Source: an uncultured Gammaproteobacteria bacterium (GTDB taxonomy: Bacteria > Pseudomonadota > Gammaproteobacteria > GCA-001735895). Taken from it: a stretch of 15,920 nt of DNA. Below the pieces are notes generated by a model, which saw nothing but the letters and a program-made list of their open reading frames with translations, was not told the origin of the DNA and did not search any database. The stretch covers positions 1 through 15,920 of the forward strand of contig CALJQI010000357.1 in assembly GCA_937980285.1 (NCBI GenBank). Direction: 5' to 3'. This document shows, piece after piece, positions 1-7,360 of the stretch. A program made the position numbers and the translations under genes. How positions within the stretch are numbered: position 1 is the first letter of the stretch; every line of letters starts with the position of its first letter.

Positions 1-282
1 AACGAGATTCGAAATACCTATCAGCACGAGCATTCAGAGAACAGGGTTCCGCAATGGGCGGAACAGGAACGTGAACGACACACCGAGAGAAACCGATTTG
101 AAAAACATCTGGCCGATGATCAAGTCGGAGGGTTCAAACTCAAAGCACAAGACCGATATCAAAACCGGGAGCGACACCAGAACAATCGGGGCAGCGGCGA
201 TTTTGGCCGTTCAGGCTCTTCCGGACGCGGGGTTGCCGGTGCTTCATCAGGCTCAGGTAGAGGATCCGGCGGAAGGCGTTAA
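1..282 (+). CDS. 3' end of an unrecognised protein with an RGG/GSG-rich tail (partial)
   Basis: The first reading frame is open from base 1 to a TAA at 280-282 (93 codons), so this would be the C-terminal end of a gene starting left of the window. The first 50 or so residues are rich in Glu, Arg, Gln, His and Asn. The last 30 are almost only Gly, Ser, Arg and Ala and end in GGRR. This charged stretch followed by an Arg/Gly/Ser tail is typical of a disordered C-terminus and unlikely from a chance open frame, although 93 codons alone prove little. I do not recognise the family. A different frame is open at 71-409, but its predicted protein has no coherent composition. Function unknown. Confidence 0.45.
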   Translation, partial: NEIRNTYQHEHSENRVPQWAEQERERHTERNRFEKHLADDQVGGFKLKAQDRYQNRERHQNNRGSGDFGRSGSSGRGVAGASSGSGRGSGGRR

Positions 283-613
283 TAGCCATCGCCTGGATGG
301 CACAGGGAAGTGCCTTTCTACGCCGGCCCGCGAGGCACCCGCTATCAAAATATACGAGATTCAGACACGACATCCCTCTGCACGAAAAAACGCCGCCAGC
401 GCGGCATGATTATCTTTTACCTGACGGGGGTTACGAGATATCGTTTGTCTGCGCTTGACCGCTTTTCCAAAACAGGAACATCCCGATACTGAAAAACTAC
501 CGGCATGCAGAACCACAATCCCGGCCTGGTATACACTGGACCAATGGGCAACGAGCCTTTATTCTTCGCGCTCCAGTAAAAACCTTAAGCGAGCAGGTCA
601 GGCCATTGCCCGA
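283..613. other. 331-base non-coding stretch upstream of the N-formylglutamate amidohydrolase gene
   Basis: No convincing gene is seen here. Besides the hairpins at 285-319 there is an A-rich run followed by GCCGC (392-396), a 4-base loop and GCGGC (401-405), then an AT-rich stretch ending in CTTTT. This could be a second weak terminator. The downstream frame can be extended upstream to 455, but the added residues have no family similarity and no ribosome binding site. I therefore treat 455-613 as leader, probably containing the promoter of the next gene, though no clear -35/-10 pair stands out. Confidence 0.4.
285..319 (+). terminator. Overlapping weak hairpins after the first gene, possible terminator
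   Basis: Two mutually exclusive short hairpins lie 3 bases after the stop at 282. GCCATC (285-290) can pair with GATGGC (296-301) around a 5-base loop. GGCAC (299-303) can pair with GTGCC (310-314), which is followed by TTTCT. Stems of 5-6 bp and a short U-run make this a weak terminator candidate only. Confidence 0.25.
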
Positions 614-1417
614 ATGACAAGCAGCAGCGCAACAATGATCTCGACGGACGATCCGCCGCCATTCACCATTATCAATCCAGAGGGCAAGGCCCCGGTACTG
701 GTGGTTGGCGATCATGCCAGCAACGTGATGCCGAAGGCACTGGGCAATCTCGGCCTCGACCAGGCCGCGCTGGGACAGCATATCGCCTACGACATCGGCA
801 CCCGCAAGCTGGTCAACCACCTGTCGCAGCACCTCGACGCGCCTGCCGTGCTGGCGGGTTACTCGCGGCTGGTGATCGACCTCAATCGCAGTCTCGAGGA
901 TGAAAGCCTGATGCCGGAAGTAAGCGACGAAACGCCCATCCCGGGCAATCAGAATATGTCCGTCGAGCATCGCAACCTGCGCATACACAGCTTTTACACG
1001 CCCTATCGCAAGGCGATCGACGGCATGCTGCATGGCTTCAGGGAGCGGGGTATCGTCCCGGCATTCATCGCGATTCACAGTTTTACGCCGCAGATGGCGG
1101 GCTTCGAACGCCCCTGGCATGTAGGCGTGCTGTGGGACAAGGATCCGCGCATCCCGCTGCCGCTCATGCAGAACCTGCGCGCGCACCCCGATGGCTACAA
1201 CATCGGCGACAACGAACCCTACTCCGGCAAACACCCCGCGGACTACACCATCGACCACCATGCCGAAGCCTCCGGCATTCCGCATGTTTCGATCGAGATA
1301 CGCCAGGACCTGGTCGATACCGAGGAAGGCGCTGAACGCTGGGCGACGATCCTGGACGACGCCCTGCGTGACATCCTCGCGGATCCTGAACTGTACCAGG
1401 TCTGGCAGTCGATTTAA
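614..1417 (+). CDS. N-formylglutamate amidohydrolase family protein
   Basis: Predicted 267-residue cytoplasmic hydrolase of the N-formylglutamate amidohydrolase family (FGase, PF05013). The family is zinc-dependent and the best known members hydrolyse N-formyl-glutamate to formate and glutamate in histidine breakdown. Visible hallmarks are VVGDHASN near residue 30, the SRLVIDLNRS block about 55 residues later, AIHSFTP with the HxxxxGVLWD stretch after it, and VSIEIRQDL near the C-terminus. Length fits the family. I chose the ATG at 614; a second in-frame ATG at 635 is equally possible, since neither has a strong Shine-Dalgarno. No other histidine-degradation gene is visible nearby, so the true substrate may be another N-formyl or N-acyl amino acid. 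It converges with the sigma-54 regulator gene; 55 bases separate the two stops. Confidence 0.88.
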   Translation: MTSSSATMISTDDPPPFTIINPEGKAPVLVVGDHASNVMPKALGNLGLDQAALGQHIAYDIGTRKLVNHLSQHLDAPAVLAGYSRLVIDLNRSLEDESLMPEVSDETPIPGNQNMSVEHRNLRIHSFYTPYRKAIDGMLHGFRERGIVPAFIAIHSFTPQMAGFERPWHVGVLWDKDPRIPLPLMQNLRAHPDGYNIGDNEPYSGKHPADYTIDHHAEASGIPHVSIEIRQDLVDTEEGAERWATILDDALRDILADPELYQVWQSI

Positions 1418-1472
1418 CAAACGACCGACGCGCCGTCAAAAACCTCCGATACGGCTCGAACTTACAGACGCG

Positions 1473-2858
1473 CTATTTTTCGAGTTGGTAGCGCTTCATT
1501 TTTTGCCACAGGTTTTTTCGCGAGATGCCAAGCGCCGTCGCGGCCTGGGTTATTTTATGATCGTTCTCGGCCAGTGCGGCCAGTATGGCCCTGCGTTCGG
1601 CGTCTTCGATGGATTGCTTGAGCGTGGTAGCGCCAGCATCGTCGGTTTCGCTGTCGTCAAGCACCAGCTCGGCCGGGCTTATCCAGGGCGCATCGCACAA
1701 AGCCACCGCTCTTTCGATGATGTTCTTGAGCTCGCGCACGTTCCCGGGGAAGGTCATCGACAGAAGCTGTGACTCTGCCTCCTGTGACAATCCTTTTATC
1801 CCGCTGCCTGTCATGGCAGCCTGCTGGCTGACGAATATCCTGGCCAGATAGACGATGTCCTCGCGGCGTTCGCGCAACGGGGGAATACCCAGGTGAATGA
1901 CATTTAAGCGCCAATACAGGTCAGACCTGAATTCATGACGCTCGATAGACTCGACCAGGTCCACCTGGGTAGCCGCGATAATCCTGACGTCGAGGGCGAT
2001 GGATTCGACCCCGCCCACGCGTTCGAACTCGCGCTCCTGCAGTACGCGTAACAGCTTGACCTGAATTTCCGGCGACACCTCGGCGATCTCATCGAGAAAT
2101 ATGGTGCCGCCCTGGGCCTGTTCGAAACGGCCAATGCGCTGCTTGAAGGCGCCGGTAAACGCCCCTTTCTCGTGGCCGAAGAGTTCGCTTTCGATCAGGG
2201 TCGGCGACAGCGCGGCGCAGTTCACCTTCACCATGGGTCCCTGCCTGCGCATGCTGTTATTGTGGATCAGGGTCGCCACCACTTCCTTGCCGGCGCCCGA
2301 TTCTCCGGTGATCAGAACGGAGCTGTCGCTGTCGCGCAGCCGCGCTACCAGGCGCTCGATCTTGCGCATCGAAGCGCTCTTACCGAGCCGTCCGGCGCCG
2401 GCCTTGAAATTGTCATCGTCATCGGCCCCGCCCATCGTCAGGTGGGTGTCGGCTATACTGGAGAGGTGATACTCGACCTTGCTGATAAAGTCGCTGATGT
2501 CGAACGGCTTGGTCAGGTAATCGAGCGCGCCGGCCTTGACCAGCTCGACCGCGTCCGAAATATCGCCGTAGGCCGTCATCAGAATTACCGGGGTACCCGG
2601 GAAGCGGCCGGCAATCTCGCCGAACAGCTCGATCCCGCTTCCGTCCGGCAGACGGATATCGGTCACTACCAGGTCGATATCGCCTTTTTCCAGTTCTTTA
2701 CGCGCGCCTGACAAATCGCCGACGGCGCGCACCGGGATGTTTTCCAGGCGCAGCCTGTCTTCCAGCGACAGGCGCATGATCTCGTCGTCCTCGACCAGCA
2801 GCAGGCAGTAATCGGCTAAATCGCCGGCTTCCCTGACCTGCCCTGACTGCGCCTGCAT
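1473..2858 (-). CDS. NtrC-family sigma-54-dependent response regulator
   Basis: 461-residue activator with the full NtrC layout. Receiver at about 17-130: acidic pair D24/D25, phospho-acceptor D67, T95 and K117. AAA+ domain at about 155-395: Walker A GESGAGKE at 185-192, the sigma-54 contact loop GAFTGA at 232-237, Walker B with LDE near 255-257. Fis-type helix-turn-helix at about 418-457. The start at 2858 overlaps the kinase stop by one base (TGATG), so the two are translationally coupled; an upstream alternative start would lie inside the kinase gene. It is the last gene of the binding protein-kinase-regulator operon. The expected target is the sigma-54 promoter at 5589-5604, through the two palindromes at 5420-5435 and 5511-5526. 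It most resembles the AioR/ArxR type of regulator by context, but the ligand is not known. Confidence 0.95.
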   Translation of the reverse strand: MQAQSGQVREAGDLADYCLLLVEDDEIMRLSLEDRLRLENIPVRAVGDLSGARKELEKGDIDLVVTDIRLPDGSGIELFGEIAGRFPGTPVILMTAYGDISDAVELVKAGALDYLTKPFDISDFISKVEYHLSSIADTHLTMGGADDDDNFKAGAGRLGKSASMRKIERLVARLRDSDSSVLITGESGAGKEVVATLIHNNSMRRQGPMVKVNCAALSPTLIESELFGHEKGAFTGAFKQRIGRFEQAQGGTIFLDEIAEVSPEIQVKLLRVLQEREFERVGGVESIALDVRIIAATQVDLVESIERHEFRSDLYWRLNVIHLGIPPLRERREDIVYLARIFVSQQAAMTGSGIKGLSQEAESQLLSMTFPGNVRELKNIIERAVALCDAPWISPAELVLDDSETDDAGATTLKQSIEDAERRAILAALAENDHKITQAATALGISRKNLWQKMKRYQLEK

Positions 2859-4321
2859 CAGGCGGCCTTCGCCCTGGCTACCGGCACCGAAACATGAAAG
2901 GTCGTACCCTGCCCTTCCTCGCTCTCTACCTCGATGATGCCTTCCAGATTCTGGGTCAGGCGATAAACCACCCATAAACCCAGCCCGGTACCGTTCGACT
3001 TGGTGGTGAAAAACGGGTCGAACAGCTGGTTCCTGATGGCGGCCGAAATTCCGGGACCATTGTCTTCGACTTCAATCGTCAGATACGACCCCTTCTGATA
3101 CATTCTGCAATGGATGACGCCGCCGTCTGTAAGCACCTCGACCGCGTTTCTCAGCAGGTTATAAACTATTTGCTCCAGTTTGCCCGATATGCTGAGATTC
3201 CTGTCGGCCTGATTTTCCCAGACGATTTTTATGTCGCGTTCGGCTATTTCGGCTTTTATCAAATCGCGCAGCTTATCGATATGATCGATACCCACCATTT
3301 CGTCGCCCTCTTCGATGCGCAGCCCGACAAGCAGGTTGTGCACGATTTCCTTGATTCGGTGCAAACCCTGATCGATTACCGGTAAATAGCGTTCAAAAAG
3401 CGCCTTGTCGTTCGGGTGTTTACGCAGGGTGTCGATGCAGTTCAGCAGACCCGCAAGGGGGTTGTTGACCTCGTGCGCGACGCCCGCCGTAATGCGGCCG
3501 AGCGCAACCAGCTTTTCACTCATCGCGACCTCTTCCTCGAGCATCTTTTTCTCTGCCAGCTCCACCATGATTTGATTAAAAGTGACGCTCAAGCGGCCTA
3601 TCTCATCCTTTCCCTTGATCGAAATCGGGGAAAAGTCGGTCATTTCTCCACGGCCCACCGCTTCCAGCCCCTGGGTGACCGCCGTTAACGGCTTGACCAT
3701 GTGCCTCGAAACCAGCGTGCCCAGCGCGCTACCGATGATGACGAAACACAACACCAGCGCGAGCACAATGAGCGCCGAGGTTTTGGCCTTTTCATACAGG
3801 CGGGCGACCGACAGCCGAACCCGCACCACGCCGAGGTATTTCTGATCGGAGAATATCGGGATGACACCTTCCTGAAAGCCGGCCTGGTTAAAGCCGCCGC
3901 TGCTAAATACGACCGGCTTGCGGGCACCCATCGCCTGCCCGTAAAGATCCATTTCAAGCTCGTTTTCGGGGCTGAAGCGCAGGCCCATTGGATTTTTCGC
4001 GGGATTGGTATGCGCCTGAACCCTGCCTTCGGCGTCGAGTATCATCGCCGAAATAATTTCATTGCTTCCGGATCTTAAATTTTTAAGCCCCAGGTAGAGT
4101 GACCAGAAATCCTTGCGCACTATCGCCTTCGGTGCCGTGATGGCAACCGACTCGGACAGCAACAGCGCTTTCTCGCCCAGCACTTCATGCGCGCGCGTCC
4201 AGTCCTGTATCACCATGACGGTACCGATCATGAAACCCACGGCGGTCACCACGGCGGTGATCGTCAGCGAAAGTTTTATCGCCAGCGGCCAGGATTTAGG
4301 ATTCAGATTCGGCATTGCCAT
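2858..4321 (-). CDS. Membrane sensor histidine kinase with HAMP domain
   Basis: 487-residue inner-membrane kinase. A first hydrophobic segment at about 14-38 and a second at about 182-204 flank a periplasmic domain of roughly 140 residues with no motif I recognise. HAMP follows at about 205-260. The H-box AHEVNNPL places the phospho-acceptor at H283. The N-box RNAVEV starts at 391, the G1 box DNGPG is at 420-424 and the G2 box GTGLGL at 444-449, so all catalytic boxes are intact. The H-box is of the NtrB-like kind that usually pairs with sigma-54 activators, matching its downstream partner. It starts 7 bases after the binding-protein stop. The first ATG is 4321; a second at 4315 has better spacing to the GGG upstream. 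The periplasmic domain probably reads the state of the neighbouring binding protein; this is an inference from context. Confidence 0.94.
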   Translation of the reverse strand: MAMPNLNPKSWPLAIKLSLTITAVVTAVGFMIGTVMVIQDWTRAHEVLGEKALLLSESVAITAPKAIVRKDFWSLYLGLKNLRSGSNEIISAMILDAEGRVQAHTNPAKNPMGLRFSPENELEMDLYGQAMGARKPVVFSSGGFNQAGFQEGVIPIFSDQKYLGVVRVRLSVARLYEKAKTSALIVLALVLCFVIIGSALGTLVSRHMVKPLTAVTQGLEAVGRGEMTDFSPISIKGKDEIGRLSVTFNQIMVELAEKKMLEEEVAMSEKLVALGRITAGVAHEVNNPLAGLLNCIDTLRKHPNDKALFERYLPVIDQGLHRIKEIVHNLLVGLRIEEGDEMVGIDHIDKLRDLIKAEIAERDIKIVWENQADRNLSISGKLEQIVYNLLRNAVEVLTDGGVIHCRMYQKGSYLTIEVEDNGPGISAAIRNQLFDPFFTTKSNGTGLGLWVVYRLTQNLEGIIEVESEEGQGTTFHVSVPVARAKAA

Positions 4322-4328
4322 AGACCCA

Positions 4329-5228
4329 TCATTCGGCTAACTGTACTTGAAAATTCGCGTCATCGATTTGAACCCTGTTTGCCATCGCCCTGATATCGTT
4401 GAACAGCGAATCCGAATAATCACCGAAACCATCGAGTTTGAGCTGGGACAGCAACGACTGGCCGGCGCTATCCCGGCTCATGTTCTCGAGCGTATTTTTC
4501 ATCAACTCCACCGTTACCTGGTCCAGGCCCGAACGGGCCACGATCGGGGGAAATCCGAAACTCGGTGACTTTTTTATGATCCGGGTTTTTTCGGTCATTT
4601 CGGGGCTGTAACTGGCGAGGTACTCCCATATGTAGGAATCAACCGCTCCGCCGTCGGCAAACTGTTCGGAAACGGCTTGCACGGTTTCGGCATGGTTGAA
4701 GGTGAAAAAGGTCTGCCTGAAATAGCTTTCGGGGCGCTCTTCCCGCGCCACCATCAGATCCAGCGGATAGAGAAATCCGGAATTCGAGTCCGGATCGGAA
4801 AAAGCGAATATTTTGCCCTTCAGGTCGCTGAAGCGCTTATAGGGACTGTTGTGCGGAACGATGATATACGAATGGTAGCGTGGCGCCCCCCGGTAAACCG
4901 GCACGGTTAACAGCTGAACCGTTTCCGGATCCCGCTTCTGCACGTAAGGAAAACCGCAAATCCAGGCGAAATCGACGGCACCCGAATTTAACAAATCCAT
5001 TACCTCGCGATAGGATTTTCTGAGCACCAGTTCGACCTCGCGGTCCATTTTCGCCGCCAGGTAATCACTCCACTGATCGAGAAATCTGAGGTTTTCGGTC
5101 ACCACCACCGCCGTCAGGCCGAAACGAATCGGCGGATCCGCAGCAACTGCGAAGCCTGGTGTCGTTGCCAATGCCAGAAACAGGCATATCAGCCTGGCGC
5201 TTTTAAGGCAAACATTCAGGGATATCAT
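4329..5228 (-). CDS. Periplasmic PhnD-like substrate-binding protein, probable sensor component
   Basis: 299-residue exported protein of the PhnD/phosphonate-binding family (PF12974 type). A signal peptide occupies about 1-29, ending in AVAA before DPPIRFG. Family features include the DFAWICGFPYV stretch around 86-96 and DLKGKIFAFSDPDSNSG at 136-151. The mature protein has a single Cys, C91, in the first of these. No ABC permease or ATPase gene is nearby. Instead it leads an operon with a histidine kinase and a sigma-54 activator, like the arsenite sensor AioX and the PhnD-like sensor region of TtrS, so a sensory rather than transport role is likely. The start at 5228 is supported by GAGG at 5236-5239, 7 bases upstream; the longer open frame to 5393 would place non-signal sequence before the signal peptide. 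The ligand is unknown, probably a small oxyanion or related solute. Confidence 0.88.
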   Translation of the reverse strand: MISLNVCLKSARLICLFLALATTPGFAVAADPPIRFGLTAVVVTENLRFLDQWSDYLAAKMDREVELVLRKSYREVMDLLNSGAVDFAWICGFPYVQKRDPETVQLLTVPVYRGAPRYHSYIIVPHNSPYKRFSDLKGKIFAFSDPDSNSGFLYPLDLMVAREERPESYFRQTFFTFNHAETVQAVSEQFADGGAVDSYIWEYLASYSPEMTEKTRIIKKSPSFGFPPIVARSGLDQVTVELMKNTLENMSRDSAGQSLLSQLKLDGFGDYSDSLFNDIRAMANRVQIDDANFQVQLAE

Positions 5229-5324
5229 TCGGTAACCTCGGTTTCTAAAAAATCGTTTCCCGCGCGCTGACGTAATCTCCTTTGGTAAGTACCGGGGCTT
5301 CACAATCCAGGTTCGGCCACCGCG

Positions 5325-5353
5325 ACAATAAGAAGCCGCATTTAAACATGCAA
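5325..5353 (-). promoter_or_regulatory. Weak sigma-70-like promoter candidate for the regulatory operon
   Basis: On the minus strand TTGCAT (5353-5348) and TATTGT (5330-5325) are separated by 17 bases, about 100 bases upstream of the binding-protein start. The matches are poor (3/6 and 4/6), so this is only the best candidate in the gap. No sigma-54 element faces this operon, which suggests basal sigma-70 expression of the sensor genes. Confidence 0.2.
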
Positions 5354-5419
5354 TTATTAATCCCTTTTCCCGCAATGTGCTGCGCTGGATCAATTAAAAC
5401 GGTTTCCCTGGCCGTCGAT

Positions 5420-5435
5420 GTTACCCATCGGTAAC
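5420..5435. promoter_or_regulatory. Distal palindromic upstream activator site
   Basis: Perfect palindrome GTTACC-CATC-GGTAAC. The identical arms recur with the same 4-base spacer at 5511-5526. Its centre is about 188 bases upstream of the predicted sigma-54 transcription start, in the usual range for enhancer-binding proteins. Probable binding site of the activator at 1473-2858. Confidence 0.75.
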
Positions 5436-5510
5436 CCGCTGGCCTCAATCGATGTCCTAAGCGCCTGAAATCAATACGGTAATCACAGCGGTTACGCTTT
5501 TATGAAAAAC

Positions 5511-5526
5511 GTTACCGCCTGGTAAC
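5511..5526. promoter_or_regulatory. Proximal palindromic upstream activator site
   Basis: Second perfect copy, GTTACC-GCCT-GGTAAC, centred about 97 bases upstream of the predicted start and 91 bases from the distal copy. Only the spacer differs between copies, as expected for a dimer-binding site. A half-site GTTACG and a related GGTAAT lie between the two copies (5478-5496), perhaps a degenerate third contact. Confidence 0.78.
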
Positions 5527-5569
5527 AATTTCACGCTTTTCTATCCGTCGGCCCGTTTTACTGGCTTTA

Positions 5570-5582
5570 AATCAACCACTTA
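5570..5582 (+). promoter_or_regulatory. IHF-binding consensus
   Basis: AATCAACCACTTA matches the IHF consensus WATCAA-N4-TTR at every fixed position. It sits between the proximal activator site and the -24 element, where IHF bends DNA to bring a bound activator onto sigma-54 polymerase. Confidence 0.6.
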
Positions 5583-5588
5583 CCGGCA

Positions 5589-5604
5589 TGGCACGGCAAT
5601 TGCT
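5589..5604 (+). promoter_or_regulatory. Sigma-54 (-24/-12) promoter of the cytochrome/Mo-enzyme operon
   Basis: TGGCAC-GGCAA-TTGCT matches the consensus TGGCACG-N4-TTGCW at every conserved position, including the invariant GG and GC with correct spacing. The predicted transcription start is near 5615, giving a leader of about 80 bases before the cytochrome ATG at 5694. Together with the palindromes and IHF site upstream, and the sigma-54 activator encoded divergently, this is a strong call. Confidence 0.9.
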
Positions 5605-5693
5605 CAACAGTACGAGAAGCCACGTCTCGTTATTGGCCTGGCAACAGCAGCAACAATCCCGCCGCATGGCGTGACAGGACCGGAGAACCGTTG

Positions 5694-7241
5694 ATGGCGC
5701 AAGCCGATCCCGGCAAAAAACAAGGCTGGAGAAGCACCAGGTTGCAACTGGGCGGAATCGCCATGACCCTGGCGATCGTCCTGGTCGTTATTCTGGGCGC
5801 TTACGGCGGTCTTGAATACTACACAGCGCAGACCTCTTTTTGCGGTGGCTCGTGCCATACCATGACCGAGCAATACGAGGCCTGGCAAGCAGATTTCCAT
5901 CAGGCCGGCAACAACGACCTGGACATGCAGGCCGAATGCATCGATTGCCATTTCCTGCCTGGCGACCACGGCTCAATGAAGGCCAAGTACGAAGGTCTCC
6001 GGCATCTGGCTGCCTATCTATACGATCCCGATGCGCCGCTGCCGATTCGTCCCGTCATCCCGGACGGCTCCTGCCTGCAGTCCGGCTGCCACGACAATCG
6101 CAATTTCGAGGAAAAGGAACTGCAATTCGCGGACAAGGTTCGTTTCAAGCATGGTGTTCACCTCGGCGACAAGGCGCTGGAGGGCCAGCAGCTTTCCTGC
6201 GACACCTGCCACTTCAAGGTGACGCAGGAAAAACACTTCGAAGTGCCCGTGGACATTTGCTATCTGTGTCACCTGAAGCTGGAGAAGCCGGTTCTGGAAA
6301 AGGCGCAAATGGCCGCGGTGGGCGTCGAAGGCATCATGGAAATCAGCTTCGCCGACCGTCCGACTATCGATTTTAACCAGGGTATATCGCGTTGCGATAT
6401 CTGCCATGAAATTCCGACCAAGTCTCTGCAGAGCCAGCTGACGACCGAGGAAGGCGGCTCCGGCGACCTGACCAAGAAACCGATTACCCATCAGTCGATC
6501 CAGGAAGAAGGGGTTCCCTGCGAAAGCTGTCATTTCGAGGTGGTCAGCGGTTCGGGCGAAATCGTCACCGGCAACGTAGTATCCAACGGCTGCCTGCGCT
6601 GCCACAATCGCAGTCAGACGCTGCTCGCCACCGCCGGTGATCGCGACCTGATGCACGACAGCCACGTTCCCAGCAAGGCCGACTGCTTCGATTGCCACTC
6701 GACGATCGAACACCGCAATCGAACCGACCACCTCGATTTCGTTCGCAACGACTGCCAGTTATGTCATGCCGACCAGCACAGGTTCCAGAAGCTGCTGCTG
6801 TCGGGCACCCCGGTGAATGAAAATCTCTCCACCACCCCGCACCTGATGTTCGAAGTCAACACCAATTGCATGGGTTGCCATCTCAAGAAGACGGTCAACT
6901 CGGGGCATGCAACCCGAACCGCCGCCGGTGAAACCTGCGTCGCCTGCCATACCGAACAGCACGCCGAAATGCTCGAAGACTGGCGCCAACTGCTCGATAG
7001 CGAGGTTGCAGGCGCGCAGGAGTACGAGACCGAAGTGCTTGCATTGTTCGAGGAACTTAAGCCCGAACTCTCCGCGGAGAAGCTCGGCGAAGCCGAACAG
7101 GGCCTCAAAAACGGACGCGAACTGCTCGACATCGTGCGCTACGGCAACGGCGTGCATAACAAGAAGTACGCGATCATGATTCTCGACGAGGCTTTCGGGA
7201 ATTTCGACGACGCGATGGGGATTCTCGAAGATGCACAGTAA
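5694..7241 (+). CDS. Membrane-anchored dodecaheme cytochrome c with NapC/NirT-like N-terminus
   Basis: 515 residues. A short basic cytoplasmic start is followed by one membrane helix at about 18-40 and then a periplasmic part. There are twelve heme-c motifs: ten CXXCH (His at 86, 173, 193, 238, 280, 304, 335, 358, 396, 419), one CGGSCH (50-55, three-residue spacing) and one CLQSGCH (127-133, four-residue spacing). The helix plus first heme block is typical of NapC/NirT/CymA quinol dehydrogenases. The heme-free C-terminus (about 425-515) is helical and has YGNGVHNKKYA at 483-493, a GVHN-type motif also seen at the end of NrfA-like cytochromes. The ATG at 5694 has GGAG 8 bases upstream. It leads the operon and probably links the quinone pool to the Fe-S/Mo enzyme in place of an NrfD-type subunit. 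The exact family is not recognised. Confidence 0.92.
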   Translation: MAQADPGKKQGWRSTRLQLGGIAMTLAIVLVVILGAYGGLEYYTAQTSFCGGSCHTMTEQYEAWQADFHQAGNNDLDMQAECIDCHFLPGDHGSMKAKYEGLRHLAAYLYDPDAPLPIRPVIPDGSCLQSGCHDNRNFEEKELQFADKVRFKHGVHLGDKALEGQQLSCDTCHFKVTQEKHFEVPVDICYLCHLKLEKPVLEKAQMAAVGVEGIMEISFADRPTIDFNQGISRCDICHEIPTKSLQSQLTTEEGGSGDLTKKPITHQSIQEEGVPCESCHFEVVSGSGEIVTGNVVSNGCLRCHNRSQTLLATAGDRDLMHDSHVPSKADCFDCHSTIEHRNRTDHLDFVRNDCQLCHADQHRFQKLLLSGTPVNENLSTTPHLMFEVNTNCMGCHLKKTVNSGHATRTAAGETCVACHTEQHAEMLEDWRQLLDSEVAGAQEYETEVLALFEELKPELSAEKLGEAEQGLKNGRELLDIVRYGNGVHNKKYAIMILDEAFGNFDDAMGILEDAQ

Positions 7242-7273
7242 TTCAGACAAAAAAGTCGATCGCGCGCAGGCGC

Positions 7274-7315
7274 AGGGGCCATCCCCTCCGCATCCGCCCT
7301 GACTGCGAACCAGTC
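7274..7315 (+). other. Two small hairpins in the cytochrome-ferredoxin gap
   Basis: In the 119-base gap, AGGGG (7274-7278) can pair with CCCCT (7283-7287) around CCAT. GACTG (7301-7305) can pair with CAGTC (7311-7315) around five bases. Neither is followed by a U-run. They may set relative expression or mRNA processing within the operon; function is a guess. Confidence 0.25.
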
Positions 7316-7360
7316 CGGAACGATCAAAACCAAACTACGAATGATGAGGATATGAATACC

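Larger units (their letters stand above)
5229..5693. other. 465-base divergent control region
   Basis: No gene is seen here. It separates the leftward sensor operon from the rightward respiratory operon and carries the elements listed individually. A further half-site GGTAACC (5231-5237) overlaps the ribosome binding site of the binding-protein gene, which might allow feedback by the activator. GGTA-AG-TACC at 5284-5293 is a shorter palindrome of unknown meaning. Confidence 0.7.

Noticed and set aside
298..314. TGGCAC followed by TGC, resembling a sigma-54 promoter
   Set aside because: The spacing to GC is one base too long and the TT of the -12 element is absent; better read as a small hairpin.
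71..409. Open frame of 112 codons on the plus strand
   Set aside because: Overlaps a more protein-like frame at 1-282, has no ribosome binding site, and shows no coherent composition or family.
497..1420. 307-codon open frame antisense to the N-formylglutamate amidohydrolase gene
   Set aside because: Shadow of a clearly recognised gene in GC-rich sequence; its translation has no recognisable motif.
4329..5228. Phosphonate ABC transporter binding component
   Set aside because: No permease or ATPase gene is present; the gene is in an operon with a kinase and activator, so a sensor role is more likely.
7274..7315. Intrinsic terminator between the cytochrome and ferredoxin genes
   Set aside because: Stems are only 5 bp and have no U-run, and the genes form a functional unit.
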